In this document: one piece after another, positions 29,857-37,946 of the stretch
Numbering within the stretch: the first letter of the stretch is position 1
Layout: each line of letters starts with the position of its first letter
DNA from: a virus
Length of the DNA: 47,917 bases
IMG/VR virus record: IMGVR_UViG_3300031236_000016
Coordinates: 1 to 47,917 of that record
Strand: one strand, 5' to 3'
Program-made: the position numbers and the translations under genes
Notes under the pieces: model-generated
The model's input: only the letters and a program-made list of their open reading frames with translations
What the model was told of the DNA's origin: nothing
Databases searched by the model: none

Positions 29857-30009
29857 ATGACCGAAGATCAGATGGAAGCCATCGTCATTGAGGAAATCCG
29901 GAAGGCTACAAGCGTTCGCAGCTTCCGGTTCCTCAGTGTCAACCAGCAACGTAACATTATCCGTAAGGCTATTGAGAGGGGGTTGGCGTCATGTCCCACA
30001 CATTCCTAG
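29857..30009 (+). CDS. small helical protein, function unknown
   Basis: A 50-residue frame beginning MTEDQMEAIVIEEIRKA, then SFRFLSVNQQRNIIRKAIER. It is rich in charged helix and has no recognised domain. It starts 4 bases after the previous stop and overlaps the start of the DUF2800 gene by 19 bases, which fits a coupled early gene. No clear Shine-Dalgarno. Confidence 0.48.
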   Translation: MTEDQMEAIVIEEIRKATSVRSFRFLSVNQQRNIIRKAIERGLASCPTHS

Positions 30010-31118
30010 CACCATCCTCGGCGGCAACATGGAGCGTATGCTCACTCTCACCTACAATGAGGGCTCGCTTTCCGCAAGAGCATGGATCGTCTGAAGCGGA
30101 CGAGGGTACGGCGGCGCATTGGGTGGCCTGGGAACTTGTCATGGACCGCGAGGTAGCTTTACACGCTCAAGCTCCCAACGGCCTGCTGGTGACCGAAGAA
30201 ATGCTTGAGGGGGCTGATCTAATCGTCGATTACCTGAGGATGAACGGTATATCCCCAGACTCGTGTGCCATTGAGCAGATCATCCCCATTGCTTCAATTC
30301 GCGCCGATATGCGCGGTACGCCGGACCTCTGGAGTTTCGATCCCGTCACATGTCATCTGGTGATAGTCGATTACAAATTCGGCCACAGGTTTGTCGATGA
30401 ATTCTGGAATAAGCAAGGTCTCTGCTATCTTTCAGGGATCGTCGATAAACTTCAGTCGCGCTATCACATCAGTTGGCTTGAAGCTCACATGACAGTGGCA
30501 TTCACCGTCATCCAACCTCGGTGTTTCTATCGCGGATCGTCAGTCCGCACCCATGAATTCAAACTCTCGGATTGCCGCGGCCAATTCAACAATCTGGCCA
30601 ATATGGCAGAAGCCGCGACCATCCACACTCCCACCGCGACGGTCAATGAGCATTGCGGGGATTGCCCTGGCCGTCATGCCTGCGATGCTCTTCAGCTCTC
30701 CGCATACACCGCCGCCGAATACAGCTCCCGCCGTGGGGTTGTGGAACTCACGCCGTCAGCGGCCGCGCTCGAACTCAAGATACTGAGCGCGGCTCTTGAT
30801 CGTCTTACGGCTCGTGTCGAGGGGCTGAAGGAAATCACCATCGCCAATCTCACCGCCGGCAAGCATGTGCCGTACTATCGCGCCGAACCGGGGATGGGTC
30901 GCTCAACATGGAATATCCCAGCGCCCCAGGTCATCGCCATCGGTTCGCTAAGTGGCGTCAACTTACAGAAGCCTCCTGAGGTCGTTACCCCAACGCAAGC
31001 GAAGAAACTCGGAGTGAATGAGCAGGTCGTCGCTCAATTTAGCTTCACTCCGAAAACCGCAACCAGGCTCATCCCTGAAACCCAGACTGACGCCGCTCGC
31101 GTCTTTGGAAGGAACTAA
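29991..31118 (+). CDS. DUF2800-like nuclease (Cas4/RecB-type fold)
   Basis: A 375-residue protein. APSSAATWSVCSLSP, SEADEGTAAHWVAW, IRADMRGTPDLWSF and HLVIVDYKFGHRFVD give the E...GxxD...DxK pattern of PD-(D/E)XK enzymes. A late Cys cluster (CGDCPGRHAC) resembles the iron-sulphur or zinc closure of Cas4-like nucleases. It probably trims or recombines DNA with the DUF2815 protein that follows. GAGAGGGGG lies upstream of ATG. Confidence 0.8.
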   Translation: MSHTFLAPSSAATWSVCSLSPTMRARFPQEHGSSEADEGTAAHWVAWELVMDREVALHAQAPNGLLVTEEMLEGADLIVDYLRMNGISPDSCAIEQIIPIASIRADMRGTPDLWSFDPVTCHLVIVDYKFGHRFVDEFWNKQGLCYLSGIVDKLQSRYHISWLEAHMTVAFTVIQPRCFYRGSSVRTHEFKLSDCRGQFNNLANMAEAATIHTPTATVNEHCGDCPGRHACDALQLSAYTAAEYSSRRGVVELTPSAAALELKILSAALDRLTARVEGLKEITIANLTAGKHVPYYRAEPGMGRSTWNIPAPQVIAIGSLSGVNLQKPPEVVTPTQAKKLGVNEQVVAQFSFTPKTATRLIPETQTDAARVFGRN

Positions 31119-31123
31119 TAGCA

Positions 31124-32125
31124 ATGGCAGATCGCGTAAGCATCACATCACCCGTAGGCCGTATGGTTGCGGGAAGTCTATACAAAGAAGTCACTACAGA
31201 CTTCGACGGCAACCCCTTGAAATACAAAACCGGCCCCAAGGTTGGGCAGTCGCGAGTTGAGTTCTATTTTGGCCTCGCTATTCCCAAAACGAGAGCAAAC
31301 TGGTGGGAAGAATCATGGGGCCAGCAGATCCTCAATGTCGGATCGGTGGCATTCCCCGGAAGCTATCAGCGCAAAGACTTCGCGTGGAAAATCACGGACG
31401 GCGACAGCACTGAGGTCAACAAGCGCAACAAGCGTCCTTGCGACAACGAAGGATACAAATCCCATTGGGTGCTCTCGCTGCGAGGTGGATATGCACCGAA
31501 GATTTACCGATTCGAGAACGGAACCGCGATACAGGAGTTGACGCCGGATTACGTCAAGCCCGGTTATTACATCGAAGTCCTGTTCAATGTCGAGGGAAAC
31601 GGCAATCAGAACAATCCTGGCGTATACCTCAATCACTCGATGGTCTGCTTCCGCGCCTACGGTCCTGAGATCAGCTTCGGCCCCGATGTGAATACCGCCG
31701 GCTTCGGTCAGGGCGCATTACCGCCCGGTGCCAGCCTCGCGCCGCCGCCCAGTTCGATCCCTATGCCTGCCGGCGGCCCTGTGCCGTCTGCTGGTGCGAT
31801 TCCTGCGAGCATCCCTGCCCCTTCTGCCCCTGCCGTCGCCGCTAGCCCCATACCGGCATCCTCCGCTGGAGTCAGCCCCATACCGGTGCTGCCAAACCCT
31901 CAGTTCCTCCAGGTGCCCGCGCCAAGCACAACTGGAGGGATGCCGTCCAACCCCCAGAGTGGTGTACCTTCGCCGGTCGCTGGTGCAATCCCGCTACCTC
32001 CTGCGAGTGCATCCCCTTCTAGCCCGCGTTACCGCATGACAGCGCAAGGCACGCGCGAGGAATGGCACGCAAAGGGCTGGACAGACGCTCAGATGATCCA
32101 GGGTGGATACATGGTGCAGGAGTAA
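31124..32125 (+). CDS. DUF2815-like single-stranded DNA-binding protein
   Basis: A 333-residue protein. The first ~190 residues (VEFYFGLAIPKTRANWWEES, FAWKITDGDS, KSHWVLSLRGGYAPKIY, GYYIEVLFNVEGN, GVYLNHSMVCF) match the DUF2815 OB-fold type seen in many phages. A long Pro/Ala/Ser linker follows (~200-300). The tail TREEWHAKGWTDAQMIQGG could be a protein-binding tip, much as in SSB proteins. It follows the DUF2800 nuclease by 5 bases, with AAGGA upstream. Confidence 0.78.
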   Translation: MADRVSITSPVGRMVAGSLYKEVTTDFDGNPLKYKTGPKVGQSRVEFYFGLAIPKTRANWWEESWGQQILNVGSVAFPGSYQRKDFAWKITDGDSTEVNKRNKRPCDNEGYKSHWVLSLRGGYAPKIYRFENGTAIQELTPDYVKPGYYIEVLFNVEGNGNQNNPGVYLNHSMVCFRAYGPEISFGPDVNTAGFGQGALPPGASLAPPPSSIPMPAGGPVPSAGAIPASIPAPSAPAVAASPIPASSAGVSPIPVLPNPQFLQVPAPSTTGGMPSNPQSGVPSPVAGAIPLPPASASPSSPRYRMTAQGTREEWHAKGWTDAQMIQGGYMVQE

Positions 32126-32136
32126 TTTTAACAAGG

Positions 32137-32165
32137 TTGACGCTATGTACTACGCAGATTAATGC
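32137..32165 (+). promoter_or_regulatory. possible internal promoter
   Basis: TTGACG (32137-32142) with a 17-nt spacer to TAATGC (32160-32165), in the 121-base gap before the gene at 32247. The -10 match is poor. The gap otherwise holds no gene that I can support. Confidence 0.3.
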
Positions 32166-32246
32166 GCGAAAGTGCGGTGTCAGGTCGTCAATAAAGTGGC
32201 GGGGGATCTACCAGACGATCCCATAACATCTCTCGGAGGGAATGTA

Positions 32247-32441
32247 ATGATACAAGTCGGAGATTTAGTCATCAGAGATCATGTTGCTTTCGAAGTCACC
32301 GGGATATATTTAGGAGCATTCGCATCAGAATCATCCTACGGTATAAAACGGCTTGATGGATTTCCCAAAGAAGCATCAATGGAGTATAAAATCCCATTGG
32401 AATTTATAGAGGTAATGAAACTGTACCGCGAGGTGAAGTAA
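32247..32441 (+). CDS. small protein, function unknown
   Basis: A 64-residue protein from ATG 32247 with CTCGGAGGG 6 nt upstream, the same style of site as the accessory cassettes. It begins MIQVGDLVIRDHVAFEVTG and is probably a small beta barrel (IYLGAF, YKIPLEFIEVM). Its stop overlaps the ATG of the ParB-like gene (TAATG). A longer frame from 32172 lacks a ribosome site. Confidence 0.6.
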   Translation: MIQVGDLVIRDHVAFEVTGIYLGAFASESSYGIKRLDGFPKEASMEYKIPLEFIEVMKLYREVK

Positions 32442-33259
32442 TGGCAGTCGATTTCAACGTCAAACCGACTCGGGGAACGATCTATGAATTTTTCCCCGAG
32501 GAGATCGAAGTTCGTGAAGAATTGAACGGGCGGCAAGAGAAGCCGGATATCGAGTGGCTGATAACCGATATTCTTTATCAAGGTCAGATACAACCCAGTG
32601 GTATCTGGAGTGACGCCGGATCGCCCGTGCTCTCCTACGGATTCTCACGCTGGCGTGCCATATCGGAGATCAACAAACGCAAGTTGACTCCGGAACCGAT
32701 GAAACTCAAGTGCTCCTACTACAAGACTAACGAGCAGGGCGCGTTTATCCGCAATATCTCCGAGAACCGGATGCGTAACGATACCACACCAGTGGACGAC
32801 GCTCACAACATCCAGCGTCTACTCGCATGGGGTATGTTGGAATCGGCGGTAGCCCGCATCTACTGGCCAGTGGCAGCCACCGAGGGCGAGATCGCAAAGG
32901 CAGTCAAGTGGGTTAATGATCGCCTCAATCTCATCAAGCTAACTCCAGAATCCGAGCAGGCCCTAAAATCCGGACGGATGAATGAGAGCGCGGCGCAAGC
33001 AATTAGCAAGCTGAAGAGCACGCAGCAGAAGGCTATCCTCAAGAGCAAGCCCGATGGACCAATCACCGCCAAAGATGTGAAGTCGTTCGGAGCAACGCCG
33101 AAGCCAATCAAGTATAAGAATGACCCCGAAATCATGCGGCGTCTCACTCTGCTTTTCGAGTCTGCCGATTTCGAGAACTATGATGAGGGCATTCACTCTA
33201 TGATCGAAGTGGATGCGGTGACTTTGGTTGGTCTCAAGAACTATGTGCTGGGAGAGTAG
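32441..33259 (+). CDS. ParB-like nuclease-domain protein
   Basis: A 272-residue protein. The N-terminal part (DIEWLITDILYQGQIQPSGI, PVLSYGFSRWRAISEIN) is the ParB/sulfiredoxin-like fold with the G-x-x-R-W/x-A-I step, and NISENRMRND follows as in ParB boxes. The C-terminal part is helical and basic. In phages these proteins regulate or process DNA, but no partition system is evident here. It is coupled to the upstream gene and lies 6 bases before the polymerase. Confidence 0.72.
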   Translation: MAVDFNVKPTRGTIYEFFPEEIEVREELNGRQEKPDIEWLITDILYQGQIQPSGIWSDAGSPVLSYGFSRWRAISEINKRKLTPEPMKLKCSYYKTNEQGAFIRNISENRMRNDTTPVDDAHNIQRLLAWGMLESAVARIYWPVAATEGEIAKAVKWVNDRLNLIKLTPESEQALKSGRMNESAAQAISKLKSTQQKAILKSKPDGPITAKDVKSFGATPKPIKYKNDPEIMRRLTLLFESADFENYDEGIHSMIEVDAVTLVGLKNYVLGE

Positions 33260-33265
33260 CATCAA

Positions 33266-35272
33266 GTGATCCCCACTCCACCTCAATCCAAGCCGGTAGC
33301 GTTCTACGATACGGAATGTTACCGCAACTATTGGGTGCTGAAGATTCGAGTCCAGAACGGACCCATCTTCAGCTTCCGGCTTGGACCTGGGCAATCTTTC
33401 AGTGACGGCGACCGCATACGCATATCCGATCTATTTGCGATGTTCATGGTTGTCAGCTTCAACGGTATTTACTACGACGTGCCGATGATTTGTGCCGCGC
33501 TCGCCGGATTCTCCTGCGAGCAACTAAAGTGGCTGTCGGATGAGATCATTCAGCAGAAACGGAAGCCCTGGGAGTTGAATCTCCCTATCGACTGGCAACC
33601 TGCGGACCATATCGACATTATGCAGGTGCTACCGGGTGAGGGAAGCCAGAAGAGCTATGCCGGTCGCATCCACTGCAAGCGAATGCAGGATTTGCCCTTT
33701 GAACCCGACCGATGGCTTTCGGATGTAGAGATAGTCGAACTCGATTCCTATTGCGAGAATGACCTTGATGTTCTGGAGGAGCTTTACAAAGCCCTCGAAC
33801 CTCAGCGCGTCATGCGCACTCATCTCAGCAAGCGTTATGGTGTCGATCTACGCTCGAAGTCTGATGCCCAGATGGCAGAGGCCGTCATCAAGCTCAGATG
33901 CGAGCAGGCTATCGGGCAGCGCATTTACAAGCCGGATATTGATTGGAATCTGAAGTTCCGGTATAACCCTCCCGCATGGGTTGCTTTCCAAACCCCTCAA
34001 TTACACAAGACTCTTGAAATCATCAAAGAGTGCATCTTTGGGCTAGGTGCTAACGGGATGGTTGAGATGCCGCCGGCACTCAAGGGGCTTGAGATTCCAT
34101 TAGGTCAAGCCATCTACCGCATGGGGATCGGCGGACTGCACAGTAGCGAGAAATGCGTAAGCCATGTGGCTGATGATACCTGGTGCCTTCGGGACAACGA
34201 TGTCGCCAGCTACTATCCGAATCTGATCTTGCTATCGGGCGAATTTCCCAAGGCCCTCGGTCCAGTGTTCCTTGACGTTCTTTGCAACATGAAGGATGAG
34301 CGCCTAGATGCAAAGAGTCTGGAGCGCAGCCTCAAGAAGAATGGCGATACCGCCAGCTATGAATTTCAGATCGCTCACGTCGAAAATGAGGGCATGAAGG
34401 TCATGATCAACGGAACCTTCGGTAAAACGGGAAGCCCATTCAGCATTCTGTTCGCGCCGAAGATGATGATTCAGACCACCATCACCGGTCAACTAGGAAT
34501 GCTCATGCTAGTTGAGTGGCATGAGCATTACGGCATTCAGGTTGTAAGCGCTAACACGGACGGTTTCATCATCCGCTGCCGGCGCAATCAAGTCCACTTC
34601 AGCGAGCACCTCATTGCCCAGTGGCAGGAGATGACCGGTCTCGAAATGGAAACGACCGAATACAAGGCCGTTTACTCCAGAGATGTGAATAATTATTTCG
34701 CGATAAAGTCAAACGAAGTCAAGCGCAAAGGTGAGTATAGTAAATCTGGTTTGATCGAGAAGAAGAATCCGGATTGCGAGATATGCTCCGATGCCGTCGC
34801 AGATATGCTGTTGCACGGAACTCCAATCCTCTACACACTCGCCAGTTGCCGAGACATTCGCAAGTTCGTCACTGTGCAGAAGGTTACCGGCGGAGGCGTC
34901 AAGATGTGGGGTGATGGCCCGCAGTTCAAGCTGGTGCGCGACATGATCCCGACGATTGAAGCGAACGGATGGGCTCGCAAAGGCAGAATGTGGACGCGAG
35001 GATTGCAGACGCTATCGGCCAGTGAAGCCTATGCTGCTTGCTTCGAGCCCCAGCGACCTGAGTACCTAGGCAAGGTGATCCGATGGTACTATGGCGTCAA
35101 CTCACCTGGCCCCATAGTTTACCAAGGTTCGGGGAACATGGTTGGTCTGAGCTACGGGGCCAAGCCATGCATGACTCTACCCGATGAGTTCCCCAGCGAC
35201 ATTGATTACGCATGGTATATGAGTAAGTGCGAAACCATACTGAAGGAGATTGGATATGATACACGCCCATGA
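33266..35272 (+). CDS. family-B-like DNA polymerase with 3'-5' exonuclease
   Basis: A 668-residue replicative polymerase. Exonuclease motifs: DTE (15-17), FNGIYYD (65-71), and YCEND (162-166). Polymerase motif A is DVASYYP (312-318), motif B KVMINGTFG (378-386), and motif C SANTDG (428-433). The first Asp of the usual D-T-D is Asn, while the second, catalytic Asp is kept. It is short for family B, so palm and thumb are compact. The start is GTG 33266, with GGGAGAG a little far upstream. No terminal-protein priming gene is seen. Confidence 0.85.
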   Translation: MIPTPPQSKPVAFYDTECYRNYWVLKIRVQNGPIFSFRLGPGQSFSDGDRIRISDLFAMFMVVSFNGIYYDVPMICAALAGFSCEQLKWLSDEIIQQKRKPWELNLPIDWQPADHIDIMQVLPGEGSQKSYAGRIHCKRMQDLPFEPDRWLSDVEIVELDSYCENDLDVLEELYKALEPQRVMRTHLSKRYGVDLRSKSDAQMAEAVIKLRCEQAIGQRIYKPDIDWNLKFRYNPPAWVAFQTPQLHKTLEIIKECIFGLGANGMVEMPPALKGLEIPLGQAIYRMGIGGLHSSEKCVSHVADDTWCLRDNDVASYYPNLILLSGEFPKALGPVFLDVLCNMKDERLDAKSLERSLKKNGDTASYEFQIAHVENEGMKVMINGTFGKTGSPFSILFAPKMMIQTTITGQLGMLMLVEWHEHYGIQVVSANTDGFIIRCRRNQVHFSEHLIAQWQEMTGLEMETTEYKAVYSRDVNNYFAIKSNEVKRKGEYSKSGLIEKKNPDCEICSDAVADMLLHGTPILYTLASCRDIRKFVTVQKVTGGGVKMWGDGPQFKLVRDMIPTIEANGWARKGRMWTRGLQTLSASEAYAACFEPQRPEYLGKVIRWYYGVNSPGPIVYQGSGNMVGLSYGAKPCMTLPDEFPSDIDYAWYMSKCETILKEIGYDTRP

Positions 35273-35450
35273 GTTGCTCAAGGAAATTGAGATTGCAGTT
35301 AACAATGACGACCGTCAAGCCGCTATTCGAGAAATGAAGGACGAAATTGATCGGCTCGAATTCAAATTACGTGAGCAATCTGATTATTTGGCGGATCGAG
35401 GAATCGTCATCAATACCCCTGGTTCCAAACTCAATTGGATTGAGTCATGA
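35256..35450 (+). CDS. small coiled-coil protein, function unknown
   Basis: A 64-residue protein from ATG 35256, GAAGGAG 7 nt upstream, overlapping the polymerase end by 17 bases. The heptad-like sequence ELLKEIEIAVNNDDRQAAIR and then MKDEIDRLEFKLREQS points to a coiled coil. It ends IVINTPGSKLNWIES. Perhaps a polymerase accessory or structural spacer; no evidence beyond position. Confidence 0.55.
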   Translation: MIHAHELLKEIEIAVNNDDRQAAIREMKDEIDRLEFKLREQSDYLADRGIVINTPGSKLNWIES

Positions 35451-35659
35451 GGCTATACATGTGCCTGAATTGCAAAACAAGAGTGGTGAGTATGAGCACT
35501 CAGATACCTCGTTCATGCCGGAAGTGTTTGAGCGGCCCTGCGTGGCTCAAGTTGCTTGCGGTGATCAATGAGGCGTCCGAAGCCGCTCCGACAGCGTTAA
35601 ACCGGTTTAACTCTTCAAAATCGCCGCATCTACAGCAATATCCCCGCCAGTCGTCTTAA
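35447..35659 (+). CDS. small zinc-ribbon protein at the convergent junction
   Basis: A 70-residue frame, ATGA-coupled to the coiled-coil gene. MCLNCKTRVVSM and SCRKCLSGPAW form a zinc ribbon. The last ~18 residues cross a 16-bp palindrome and overlap the 3' end of the convergent minus-strand gene by 53 bases, which is unusual. The end of the protein may be poorly conserved. Confidence 0.5.
   Translation: MRLYMCLNCKTRVVSMSTQIPRSCRKCLSGPAWLKLLAVINEASEAAPTALNRFNSSKSPHLQQYPRQSS
35596..35611. other. perfect 16-bp palindrome at the convergent junction
   Basis: GTTAAACCGGTTTAAC, fully self-complementary, lies where the early plus-strand genes and the late minus-strand genes meet. Without a U-run it is more like a protein-binding site or a two-way termination aid than a standard terminator. 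Confidence 0.6.
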
Positions 35660-35966
35660 TGAGGGTGGCTGCGTCGTCGAACAGCTTGATGAGAGCAGTT
35701 CCGTCAGTGACTAGAGCGCCCAGGACGCCGGCGTCTGCTGCGATATTGACCCCACCCCCAGCCACCACCAGAGCGATGGCGGCCGCGAGTGCTTTACACT
35801 CAAGAACGTCACTGGCAACGGTGGCAGTATCCTCGGCGAGCGTGGGCATTTGAACCTTGAGTTCTTCAACCACTTCGATGCCGCGGTGGATGGTGCTGAT
35901 TGAATCGACGATTACGTCTTTGACTCCGATGTGAAGCCAATGAGCGATGTGCTGAAATACGTTCAC
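35607..35966 (-). CDS. hydrophobic protein, candidate holin or membrane protein
   Basis: A 119-residue protein from GTG 35966, GGGAGGA 2-3 nt upstream of a short spacer. An amphipathic N-terminus (FQHIAHWLHIGVKDVIVDS) is followed by a charged middle and a hydrophobic stretch (ALAAAIALVVAGGGVNIA, GVLGALVTDG). It could insert in the membrane. The end-of-late-operon position makes a lysis role possible, but no holin family is recognised. A longer ORF start at 36137 overlaps the upstream gene and is rejected. Confidence 0.5.
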   Translation of the reverse strand: MNVFQHIAHWLHIGVKDVIVDSISTIHRGIEVVEELKVQMPTLAEDTATVASDVLECKALAAAIALVVAGGGVNIAADAGVLGALVTDGTALIKLFDDAATLIKTTGGDIAVDAAILKS

Positions 35967-35989
35967 GGTTCCTCCCGCCACTAAAGCTA

Positions 35990-36011
35990 GGGGCGACTCG
36001 AAAGTCGCCCC
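35990..36011 (-). other. GC-rich hairpin between two small late genes
   Basis: A perfect 9-bp stem (GGGGCGACT/AGTCGCCCC) with a 4-base loop, 17 bases after the stop of the upstream gene. The sequence after it on the minus strand (TAGCTTTAG) is a poor U-run, so it may attenuate or protect mRNA rather than terminate fully. Confidence 0.55.
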
Positions 36012-36027
36012 GTCGATCATCCGCTGG

Positions 36028-36228
36028 CTACAGATCCGTGATGACCTTCTCGGTATCCTTGACGACAGTTTCGGCGTCAGGAACGAGAGCTTCGATGTCG
36101 CTGATAGCGACGGTGGAAAGGCCGGCGGACTTCGCATCCGCGACCAGCTTTTCGATGCCCGTAACGAAACCTTGAACTGCCACGAGTTCCGCTGGCACGT
36201 CGGTAATTAGTGCTGCAAGATTTGCCAT
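36028..36228 (-). CDS. small helical protein, function unknown
   Basis: A 66-residue acidic protein, MANLAALITDVPAELVAVQG at the start, with IEKLVADAKSAGL and LVPDAETVVKDTEKVI. It looks helical, with no membrane span. AAGGAGA precedes ATG. It is the first gene after a strong promoter (36259-36286), so it may be transcribed separately and strongly. Confidence 0.55.
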   Translation of the reverse strand: MANLAALITDVPAELVAVQGFVTGIEKLVADAKSAGLSTVAISDIEALVPDAETVVKDTEKVITDL

Positions 36229-36258
36229 TGTGTTTTCTCCTTGCCTCTCGGCATAACC

Positions 36259-36286
36259 ATCATATCGCTACTGACGGAAATGTCAA
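36259..36286 (-). promoter_or_regulatory. strong sigma-70-like promoter for the last two minus-strand genes
   Basis: On the minus strand TTGACA (36286-36281), 16-nt spacer, TATGAT (36264-36259). The expected transcript start is ~24 nt before ATG 36228. It is one of the best promoter matches in the window and splits two small genes from the late run. Confidence 0.68.
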
Positions 36287-36287
36287 T

Positions 36288-36557
36288 CTACCGGTGCCAG
36301 AAGATAATCAGCCATGCCGCCATTGCCGCAATGAGGGCGATTATCACATTCAATCGCCATCTATTTGCCTGGTGCTGCTTATCCCGTTCCTTTTCGAGAG
36401 TGCGAAATTCAACTAGAAAATGATCCACTCGATTTTCCAATCCAGGATGTGGCGGCCCCTCCAGTTTTTCCGATACTCGATTAAGCTCCCGCCAAATCTC
36501 ATCCTTACAAGATTCAAATTCTCGCCTCAATATAGGCTCATCGTTGATTGCCATCAT
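36288..36557 (-). CDS. coiled-coil protein with C-terminal membrane anchor
   Basis: An 89-residue protein: charged helix (ILRREFESCKDEIWRELNRV, RVDHFLVEFRTLEKERDK) and then one membrane span (LNVIIALIAAMAAWLIIFW). The topology is like XhlA-type lysis accessory proteins or other C-tail-anchored phage proteins; the family is not proven. ATG overlaps the fibre gene stop by 4 bases, so it belongs to the late operon. Confidence 0.6.
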   Translation of the reverse strand: MMAINDEPILRREFESCKDEIWRELNRVSEKLEGPPHPGLENRVDHFLVEFRTLEKERDKQHQANRWRLNVIIALIAAMAAWLIIFWHR

Positions 36558-37384
36558 GCCCCCAGGAACTCAAGCTGGCCGTACACATACGCCTCATTAC
36601 TTCCGGATTGTCCGGCCAAAACTGGAGTGCCTGTCACATTCATCACCGCCGCCAGTTGATCGCCTATAGCGCAAAGTATGATTGCGTCGAAAGGATAAGC
36701 CATCGCCCCGTCACTAACCTGCGGATATTGAGCGCACTGGCGGATGATTGAACTGTTTTTGAATATCTGAGTACCGATCAACTGACCGGCCGGCGCGGGA
36801 AGATAAGTTACGCCGGATAACCGATATTTTCCGGCCCATAAAGCGACGAATCTGTTGGACGAAGAATGTCTCAATCCAAAAGGATCGAATTCGACCGTAT
36901 CCCAGAGCACTTCGGAATTACCGGATGCTAGGGTCTGTTGAGCGCTGGCATATACGCTCGCCACCGCTCTATCTGGAATCCATCCCGCGCCGCCCGTATC
37001 TGGATCGGTCACGTTGTTGTCAACAATCGATGTCCAAAATCCCGTCCCGGCAGCGGTGAGCAGTCGTGCCCCCTTTGGGTATCCACCGACAGCAGCGGAG
37101 AATACCGAGTCGTACTGGAAATTTCCCCCGGCATTTGCCCATACGACTGGTGCCGATATTTGCCCCAGCGCCCCGTTCATATCCAAGCCGCTCATTACCA
37201 CCCCGCCCTCGGGGATAGGTGTCATAGTGGCAGGAGGGAAGCCATCATTGAAGCTCGCAGCCCCAGGTGTGACGCCGATCTGCGATGGGACAGGAACAGT
37301 CCGCTTGCCGCCGAAGCCTCCGGAAGCGGCGGCGTTGACTGCGAAGGGTTCGACGAGTTTAACTGGTGCTCCGCTTAATAGCAT
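36554..37384 (-). CDS. tail fibre protein
   Basis: A 276-residue fibre from ATG 37384, AAGGGG 6 nt upstream. The N-terminal half (VNAAASGGFGGKRTVPVPSQ, AASFNDGFPPATMTP, GGVVMSGLDMNGALGQIS, WANAGGNFQYDSVF, GGYPKGARLL) is typical of baseplate-attached phage fibres. The C-terminal half (NRFVALWAGKYRLSGVTYLP, VYGQLEFLG) resembles a C1q/TNF-like jelly roll that could bind the receptor. It directly follows the DUF2612-like baseplate gene. Confidence 0.8.
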   Translation of the reverse strand: MLLSGAPVKLVEPFAVNAAASGGFGGKRTVPVPSQIGVTPGAASFNDGFPPATMTPIPEGGVVMSGLDMNGALGQISAPVVWANAGGNFQYDSVFSAAVGGYPKGARLLTAAGTGFWTSIVDNNVTDPDTGGAGWIPDRAVASVYASAQQTLASGNSEVLWDTVEFDPFGLRHSSSNRFVALWAGKYRLSGVTYLPAPAGQLIGTQIFKNSSIIRQCAQYPQVSDGAMAYPFDAIILCAIGDQLAAVMNVTGTPVLAGQSGSNEAYVYGQLEFLGA

Positions 37385-37385
37385 T

Positions 37386-37946
37386 TCAAACCCCTTCTGA
37401 GAATATCCCATTGCCCATAGTTGTCACCCACGGTTGACCCATTTCAGCGAAGCCGATGAGGGGGTATTCCTGTGCCTGAATTCCCATCATTACGCCAGAT
37501 GGCCGCAGAAATATCCCCGACTGCTGGATTATGAGCAGTTGCGTTGGGGTGAGGGCGAATTCGAAGTTGTATACCATCGTCATTCTGCCCGTATCGAGAA
37601 CATAGGCGCGCGTCCCAGCCCCAAGCCAATTTTGAAGTAATTGATTGATGGCCTGAGAACTTGGGTACAGAATGTTGCTCAGAGCCTTGAGCAACACCAA
37701 TGAACGAAACGCATCCTCGTCATCCAGGAACGTACCGAGAGCCGTAATGAGCGACTGCGGGATGCCGACAATGCGAGACCAGACGGCAAGTCCGAAAATA
37801 TTGGCCGTATCCACATTGAAGATGGCGTTGTAGAAACCGTCAATATCGGCATGAGGGTCGATATTCGCATTCATCCCATTTACTAGAGAGAGAATGCGCG
37901 GGCTGTTGCCATATTGACTAATGATCGTCTGTTCGAGATTCTTCAT
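37386..37946 (-). CDS. baseplate protein (DUF2612-like, gpI position)
   Basis: A 186-residue protein following the J-like gene with a 4-base overlap. LSLVNGMNANIDPHADIDGF, IFGLAVWSRIVGIPQSL and AFRSLVLLKALSNILYPSS are typical of DUF2612 baseplate proteins that link the wedge to the fibres. Length fits the family. The fibre gene starts just after its stop. Confidence 0.82.
   Translation of the reverse strand: MKNLEQTIISQYGNSPRILSLVNGMNANIDPHADIDGFYNAIFNVDTANIFGLAVWSRIVGIPQSLITALGTFLDDEDAFRSLVLLKALSNILYPSSQAINQLLQNWLGAGTRAYVLDTGRMTMVYNFEFALTPTQLLIIQQSGIFLRPSGVMMGIQAQEYPLIGFAEMGQPWVTTMGNGIFSEGV

Noticed and set aside
32172-32246. Upstream extension of the small gene at 32247
   Set aside because: The Shine-Dalgarno CTCGGAGGG lies inside this extension, right before ATG 32247, so the shorter form is preferred.
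36000-36137. N-terminal extension of the 35607-35966 protein
   Set aside because: The Arg/Ser/Pro-rich extension overlaps the upstream gene and the hairpin. GGGAGGA directly precedes GTG 35966.
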